From Bubalus kerabau (taxonomy: Eukaryota > Chordata > Mammalia > Artiodactyla > Bovidae), in the NCBI RefSeq assembly GCF_029407905.1, contig NC_073633.1, positions 29,898,501-29,962,500 on the forward strand: a DNA stretch of 64,000 nucleotides, in the 5' to 3' direction. The translations under genes were made by a program, and so were the position numbers. The notes under the pieces were generated by a model that was not told the DNA's origin, made no database searches, and saw nothing but the letters and a program-made list of their open reading frames with translations. Positions 58,348 to 64,000 of the stretch are shown piece by piece; within the stretch, counting starts at the first letter, position 1, and every line of letters starts with the position of its first letter.

Positions 58348-61300
58348 CTTCAGTTCAATTCAGTTCAGTCGCTAAGTCGTGTCAGACTCTTTGCGACCCC
58401 ATGAATCGCAGCACGCCAGGCCTCCCTACCATCACCAACTCCCGGAGTTCACCCAGACTCACATCCATCGAGTCAGTGATGCCATCCAGCCATCTCATCC
58501 TCTGTCTTCCCCTTCTCCGCCTGCCCCCAATCCCTCCCAGCATCAGAGTCTTTTCCAATGAGTCAACTCTTCGCATGAGGTGGCCAAACTACTGGAGTTT
58601 CAGCTTTACCATCATTCCTTCCAAAGAAATCCCAGGGCTGATCTCCTTCAGAATGGACTGGTTGGATCTCCTTGCAGTCCAAGGGACTCTCAAGAGTCTT
58701 CTCCAACACCACAGTTCAAAAGCATCAATTCTTCAGCGCTCAGCCTTCTTCACAGTCCAACTCTCACATCCATATATGACCACAGGAAAAATCATAGCCT
58801 TGACTAGACAGACCTTTGTTGGCAAAGTAATGTCTCTGCTTTTGAATATGCTATCTAGGTTGGTCATAACTTTACTTCCAAGGAGGAGTTGTCTTTTAAT
58901 TTCATCGCTGCAGTCACCATCTGCAGTGATTTTAGAGCCCAGAAAAATAAAGTCTGACACTGTTTCCACTGCTTCCCCATCTATTTCCCATGAAGTGATG
59001 GGACTGGATGCCATGATCTTCGTTTTCTGAATGTTGAGCTTTAAGCCAACTTTTTCACTCTCCACTTTCACTTTCATCAAGAGGCTTTGTAGTTCCTCTT
59101 CACTTTCTGCCATAAGGGTGGTGTCATCTGCATATCTGAGGTTATTGATATTTCTCCCAGCAATCTTGATTCCAGCTTGTGGTTCTTCCAGTCCAGTGTT
59201 TCTCATGATGTACTCTGCATAGAAGTTAAATAAACAGGGTGACAATATACAATCTTTACCTAATCCTTTTCCTATTTGGAACCAGTCTGTTGTTCCGTGT
59301 CCAGTTCTAACTGTTTCTTCCTGACCTGCATACAGATTTCTCAAGAGGCAGGTCAGGTGGTCTGGTATTCCCATCTCTTTCAGAATTTTCCACAATTCAT
59401 TGTGATCCACACAGTCAAAGGCTTTGGCATAGCCAATAAAGCAGGAATAGATGTTTTTCTGGAACTCTCTTGCTTTTTCCATGATCCAGCAGATGTCGGC
59501 AATTTGATCTCTGGTTCCTCTGCCTTTTCTAAAACCAGCTTAAACATCAGGAAGCTCACAGTTCACATATTGCTGAAGCCTGGCTTGGAGAATTTTGAGC
59601 ATTACTTTACTAGTGTGTGAGATGAGTGCAATTGTGTGGTAGTTTGAGCATTCTTTGGCATTGCCTTTCTTTGGGATTGGAATGAAAACTGACCTTTTCC
59701 AGTCCTGTGGCCACTGCTGAGTTTTCCAAATTTGCTGGCATGTTGAGTGCAGCACTTTCACAGCATCATCTTTTAGGATTTGAAAGAGCTAAACAGGAAT
59801 TCCATCACCTCCACTAGCTTTGTTCATAGTGATGCTTCCTAAGGCCCACTTGACTTCACATTCCAGGATGTCTGGCTCTAGGTCAGTGATCACCCCATCG
59901 TGATTATCTGGGTCATGAAGATCTTTTTTGTACAGTTCTTCTGTGTATTCTTGCCATCTCTTCTTAATATCTTCTGCTTCTGTTAGGTCCATACCATTTC
60001 TGTCCTTTATCAAGCCCATCTTTGCATGAAATGTTCCTTTGGTATCTCTGATTTTCTTGAAGAGATTCCTAGTCTTTCCCATTCTGTTGTTTTCCTCTAT
60101 TTCTTTGCATTGATCACTGAAGAAGGCTTTCTTATCTCTTCTTGCTATTCTTTGGAACTCTGCATTCAGATGCTTATATCTTCCTTTTCTCCTTTGCTTT
60201 TCACTTCTCTTCTTTTCACAGCTATTTGTAAGGCCTCTCCAGACAGCCATTTTGCTTTTTTGCATTTCTTTTTCTTGGGGATGGTCTTGACCCCTGTCTC
60301 CTGTACAATGTCATGAACCTCACTCCATAGTTCATCAGGCACTCTATCAGATCCACGCCCTTAAATCTATTTCTCACTTCCACTGTATAATCATAAGGGA
60401 TTTGATTTAGGTCATACCTGTATGGTCTAGTGGTTTTCCCTACTTTCTTCAATTTAAGTCTGAATTTGGCAATAAGGAGTTCATAGTCTGAGCCACAATC
60501 AGCTCCTGGTCTTGTTTTTGCTGACTGTATAGAGCTTCTCCATCTTTGGCTGCAAAGAATATAATCAATCTGATTTCGGTGTTGCCCATCTGGTGATGTC
60601 CATGTGTAGAGTCTTCTCTTGTGTTGTTGTAAGGGGGTGTTTGTTATGATCAGTGCATTTTCTTGGCAAAACTCTATTAGTCTTCGCCCTAATTCATTCC
60701 GTATTCCAAGGTCAAATTTGCCTGTTACTCCAGGTGTTTCTTGACTTCCTACTTTTGTATTCCAGTCCCCTGGCGTGGCTGCGAGGGCGCAGGAGGGCCT
60801 AAAGGAGCTATCCCACGTTGAAGGTCAGGAAGGGCAGTGGTGAGGAGATATCCCTCATCCAAGGTAAGGAGCAGTGGCTGCACTTTGCTGGAGTAGCCGT
60901 GAAAGATACCCCATGCCCAAGGTAAGAGAAACCCAATTAAGACAGTAGGTGTTGCAAGAGGGCATCAGAGGGCAGACACACTGAAACCATACTTACAGAA
61001 AACTAGTCAATCTAATCACACTAAGACCACAGCCTTGTCTAACTCAACGAAACTAAACCATGCCCGTGGGGCAACCCAAGAGGGGCGGGTCATGGTAGAG
61101 AGATCTGACAGAATGTGGTCCACTGGAGAAGGGAATGGCAAACCACTTCAGTATTCTTGCCTTGAGAACCCCATGAACCGTATGAAAAGGCAAAATGATA
61201 GGATACTGAAAGAGGAACTCCTCAGGTCAGTAGGTGCCCAATATGCTACTGGAGATCAGTGAAGAAATAACTCCAGAAAGAATGAAGGGATTAAGCCAAA

Positions 61301-61780
61301 GCAAAAACAATACCCAGCTGTGGATGTGACTGGTGATAGAAGCAAGGTCCGATGCTGTAAAGAGCAATATTGCATAGGAACTTGGAATGTCAGGTCCATG
61401 AATCAAGGCAAATTGGAATGGTCAAACAAGAGATGGCAAGAGTGAATGTCGACATTCTAGGAATCAGCGAACTCAAACGGACTGGAATGGGTGAATTTAA
61501 CTCAGATGACCATTATATCTACTACTGCAGGCAGGAATCCCTCAGAAGAAATGGAGTAGCCATAATGGTCAACAAAAGAGTCTGAAATGCAGTACTTGGA
61601 TGCAATCTTAAAAACGACAGAATGATCTCTGTTCATTTCCAAGGCAAACCATTCAATATCACAGTAATCCAAGTCTATGCCCCAAACAGTAACGCTGAAG
61701 AAGCTGAAGTTGAACGGTTCTATGAAGACCTACAAGACCTTTTAGAACTAACACCCCCCCCAAAAAAAAAAAAGATGTCC
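58348..61780. mobile_element. Near full-length BovB with internal inversion
   Basis: 58,348-60,769 is the BovB RT/3' part on the minus strand; open pieces are 60452-60222, 60265-59789, 59761-59540 and 59482-58733, including YADD. 60,770-61,780 is the BovB 5' UTR and endonuclease start on the plus strand (WNVRSMNQG-like start near 61,384). Consensus order is restored if one part is inverted; only about ten bases seem missing at the joint when compared with 7,990-8,030. This is the only place in the window with the BovB 5' end. Confidence 0.85.
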
Positions 61781-62385
61781 CCTGTCCCTTATTATCAAAT
61801 TGATGAAAATTCCTTATAAAGGCAGGGTTTCCAGACCTGCCTAGAAAGTGAAAAATTATTATTCACTTAATTTTTGTTTCTTTCAAAAAACTTCTTCATG
61901 GGAAATATAAATGTTCTAGACTAGCAACAATAACATTCAGATCTTTCTCAGAGAGAGTAATTTGTTTCTGGTAAGCAGAACAACTATAACACATTAGAGT
62001 CTACATTTGGCCCTGGATCCAAATGAAAGAAGCCTTTGGTACAAAGAGAACTGTTTGTATGTTTCCCACTTCTTATGTTGGGACTAGCACACTGAAACCA
62101 ACATTTTATTGGCATGAGGAGGAGCCATAACAAATTATTAACACCTCTTTACTTTATTGCTATGCTAAAATTATGATTCTGACATTCCTCAAAATTCTTC
62201 TCAGGTACATCAATAAACTAGGTGCTTATTCCTTGTCCTCTTTCTCTTCTTTTCTTTATCCATCTTCTTCCCTTTCCTTTCCCTTCATTTTCCTCATCTC
62301 TTACTGCTCTCTGACTCTCCTTCTAGATGACTCTAGATTTGCTCTCGTGACTGCTCCCCCACTGTGTCCCCACTTCTTCCCACCA
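61781..62385. other. No gene; 3' flank of TRAV26
   Basis: Unique-looking sequence with a pyrimidine-rich tract (62,215-62,330). No repeat family assigned. Confidence 0.45.
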
Positions 62386-62424
62386 GAGATGCTGCACAGG
62401 TGCAGCCCCATCTGTCCCAGTGTG
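62386..62424 (-). other. RSS of TRAV26, degenerate
   Basis: Heptamer position CACACTG (62,418-62,424; one mismatch, CAC kept). The nonamer position at 23-bp spacing reads CAGCATCTC (62,386-62,394), a poor match to ACAAAAACC. Confidence 0.65.
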
Positions 62425-63198
62425 CCTCTCTCAGGACGCAGTAGTACACAGCAGTGTCTCTCAGGGTGACCTGGGGCAGGACCAAGGTGCTGGACTTTCT
62501 GTCTGAAGCTATGGTCAGAGAGGCCATGCTGCTGTTCACTGTGCCTCGTAAGCCATGAATGACATACTGTGGACTCTGATTGGGATTTTGCCGATACCAA
62601 TGTATATAGTCATCTCCACCAATGGTAGAGTGGCTACAAGGCAGGTTTACATCCTCTCCTTCAGCACAATCCACGGAGCTGGGCTGGGTGGTCTTAGCAT
62701 TAATCACAGTCCCTAAAGGGTCAAGAAAATAAAATTATCCCCTGACAACAAATCAGTGTAATTCTGTGGATCAAGGGCACAACACTCCCCAAACTGTCTG
62801 GACCTACCCCCTACTCCAGTGTTTTTATCTATGTCCTGAGAAAGATTATTGATGTTTATTATATAGGGACCAAAGACACATGGCAAGAATCTGAGAACTC
62901 TATAGGCTTTATCCCAGGGTCCTTGGCTCAATAACCCCAGAGAGTTCTTCCAACATGCGCACTGCTAATGTCTCTTCTGGATCATGGCTATGAATTAACC
63001 TGTTATATAGAAGTTTGTACTCCCTAGCAAATGCATAGATCTGTTCTCAATTCCATTGCTATAATGCTGAATAAAACATAGGGAGAAGAGTAGAGAGCAA
63101 ATGACCCTTTACGGTCCCTTGGCTTCAAAGTCATCCCTTGTAGACACAGAACACTTACCCAAGGTCAGAAAAACAGCTACTCCAATCACCAGCCTCAT
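62425..63198 (-). CDS. TRAV26: T-cell receptor alpha variable segment, TRAV26 subgroup
   Basis: The leader exon is 63198-63159 (ATG 63198-63196; MRLVIGVAVFLTLG; donor GTAAGT) and the V exon 62712-62425 (acceptor TTTAG). The phase-1 junction joins correctly to GTVINAKTTQPSS. The V exon is open: first Cys in NLPCSHSTI, Trp in IHWYRQ, the MASLTIASDRKSSTLVLP framework, second Cys in AVYYCVLRE. These match the TRAV26 subgroup. Splice sites are consensus. The intron is 446 bp, longer than in its neighbours. The weak RSS nonamer may limit its use. It lies 5' of the duplicated cassettes in transcriptional order; in human TRAV26-1 lies 3' of TRDV1, so it is probably the end of another cassette beyond the right edge. 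Confidence 0.9.
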
Positions 63199-64000
63199 AC
63201 TTCAAGGACAAACCAGGATTGTGGTCTCAGAGTTCAGACTTGTGTCTGCTCCTAGGCTGGTTTCCAGAGAACAGAAACAATTGCTGCTATTAGAGAGTTA
63301 ACAACCAGTGCAAGTATCCATGCAGTCTGTTGTTGCCAGGATCTGTCAGCCAATGATCAAGCAGTTCCTTGTTTAGGTCTTCCTACCCTGTTTTAGTCAT
63401 GTCCCCCAAAGAAGGAGAGACATCCCCAACTCACAGGGTGTGTGCTGCCATCCTCTGTGAAGTTTAAAGTCTGGCTCTGGAAAAGGAATACTAATCACGA
63501 TGGTGTGTCTATCCAGAACCATTGTTCTATCATTTCTTCTTCAAAGACATTTTCTAACATTCCATGAAGCTTGTGGAAAACACTGTTTAATCCCAGAAAA
63601 GTGTACTGAGCTGTGCATTGTAAAGAGATAAAAATTCCCATCCATGTTCTAGCAAATATTGTGAGATTTCAAAGTAGGCTGTGATTGCTCTGAGGGACAG
63701 GAAATATTAATAACATTGGGACAGAAAACTAAACGTCTTGAGCTCAGATATTGGAGCTCAGCATCCTGAAAAGGTCCTTGGAATCATGCATCTGTCTCCA
63801 TCTAGGCAGACATTTCTCAATACATCTGTTCTTGATATAATAACTGATGACACGGATGGTATTCTCCTCATCCTCCTTGAACAATGGTCCTTAATCCTTA
63901 TGTTCTCTCTGCCCATGTTTGTAGGTGCTCTGCACCAAAGATGCTGAGACAGAGAGACACCAAGGATGCTGAGACAGAAAAGACAGAAGGGAAAGCAAAC
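63199..64000. other. TRAV26 upstream region; no further gene
   Basis: A RUNX-like TGTGGT lies about 25 bp upstream of the leader ATG. A short imperfect direct repeat (GATGCTGAGACAGA twice, about 63,939-63,976) is near the right edge. No V segment seen. Confidence 0.45.

Noticed and set aside
58146..59030. 294-codon plus-strand open frame
   Set aside because: It is antisense to the BovB RT ORF and runs through SINE sequence.
63933..63981. Short direct repeat at the right edge
   Set aside because: Small imperfect duplication near the window limit without further copies; not evidence of an element.
1..64000. CRISPR arrays, operons, ribosome-binding sites, riboswitches
   Set aside because: The window is vertebrate nuclear DNA; the direct repeats are transposons, microsatellites and L1 UTR arrays.
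1..64000. tRNA genes
   Set aside because: tRNA-like heads all belong to Bov-tA, SINE2 or MIR elements with SINE bodies; no free-standing tRNA was seen.

Overview
The window is nuclear DNA of a bovid ruminant. It is densely packed with ruminant repeats: BovB (RTE) LINEs, Bov-tA/BOV-A2 tRNA-derived SINEs, bovine-type L1 and a BTLTR1-like LTR. The only cellular genes I can support are variable (V) segments of the T-cell receptor alpha/delta (TRA/TRD) locus, all on the minus strand. No J, D or C segments and no non-TCR gene were seen. Cattle (Bos) is the best guess; another bovid cannot be excluded without alignment.

Layout from left to right. 1-3383 is the 5' end of a minus-strand L1 (ORF1 start plus a long 5' UTR). 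3384-~7180 is a 5'-truncated class II (betaretrovirus/ERV-K-like) provirus with RNase H, integrase, env and a 3' LTR. 7.2-15.8 kb is a BovB and SINE graveyard with one MIR and two CTCF-like motifs near 15.05-15.11 kb. 15.8-24.2 kb is a nearly full-length L1 of about 8.4 kb on the minus strand. 24.2-25.7 kb holds repeat fragments. From about 25.66 kb the V-gene part begins.

Two paralogous blocks carry the V genes. Block A (about 25.66-41.6 kb) has TRDV1 (28.4 kb), TRAV23 (35.2 kb) and TRAV22 (40.0 kb). Block B (about 43.36-57.9 kb) has TRDV1 (45.2 kb), TRAV23 (54.6 kb) and TRAV22 (55.8 kb). A TRAV26 segment lies at 62.4 kb and a degenerate TRAV8-like relic at about 42.2 kb. Read in the direction of transcription (right to left) the order is TRAV26, then TRAV22-TRAV23-TRDV1, the TRAV8-like relic, then TRAV22-TRAV23-TRDV1. 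The cassette order matches the human TRAV22-TRAV23/DV6-TRDV1 order. The window therefore captures a tandem cassette duplication of the kind behind the large ruminant TRA/TRD V repertoire.

The copies have decayed differently. TRDV1-A looks fully functional. TRDV1-B has lost its start codon but keeps an open V exon and a perfect 23-RSS. TRAV23-A has a 1-nt FR3 deletion. TRAV23-B has a stop at the conserved Trp and a ruined heptamer. TRAV22-A carries a 4-nt deletion before Cys104. TRAV22-B has an intact V exon but a shifted leader donor. TRAV26 is open but has a poor nonamer. Insertions present in only one block (solo LTR, L1s, BovBs, SINEs) postdate the duplication and could be used to date it.
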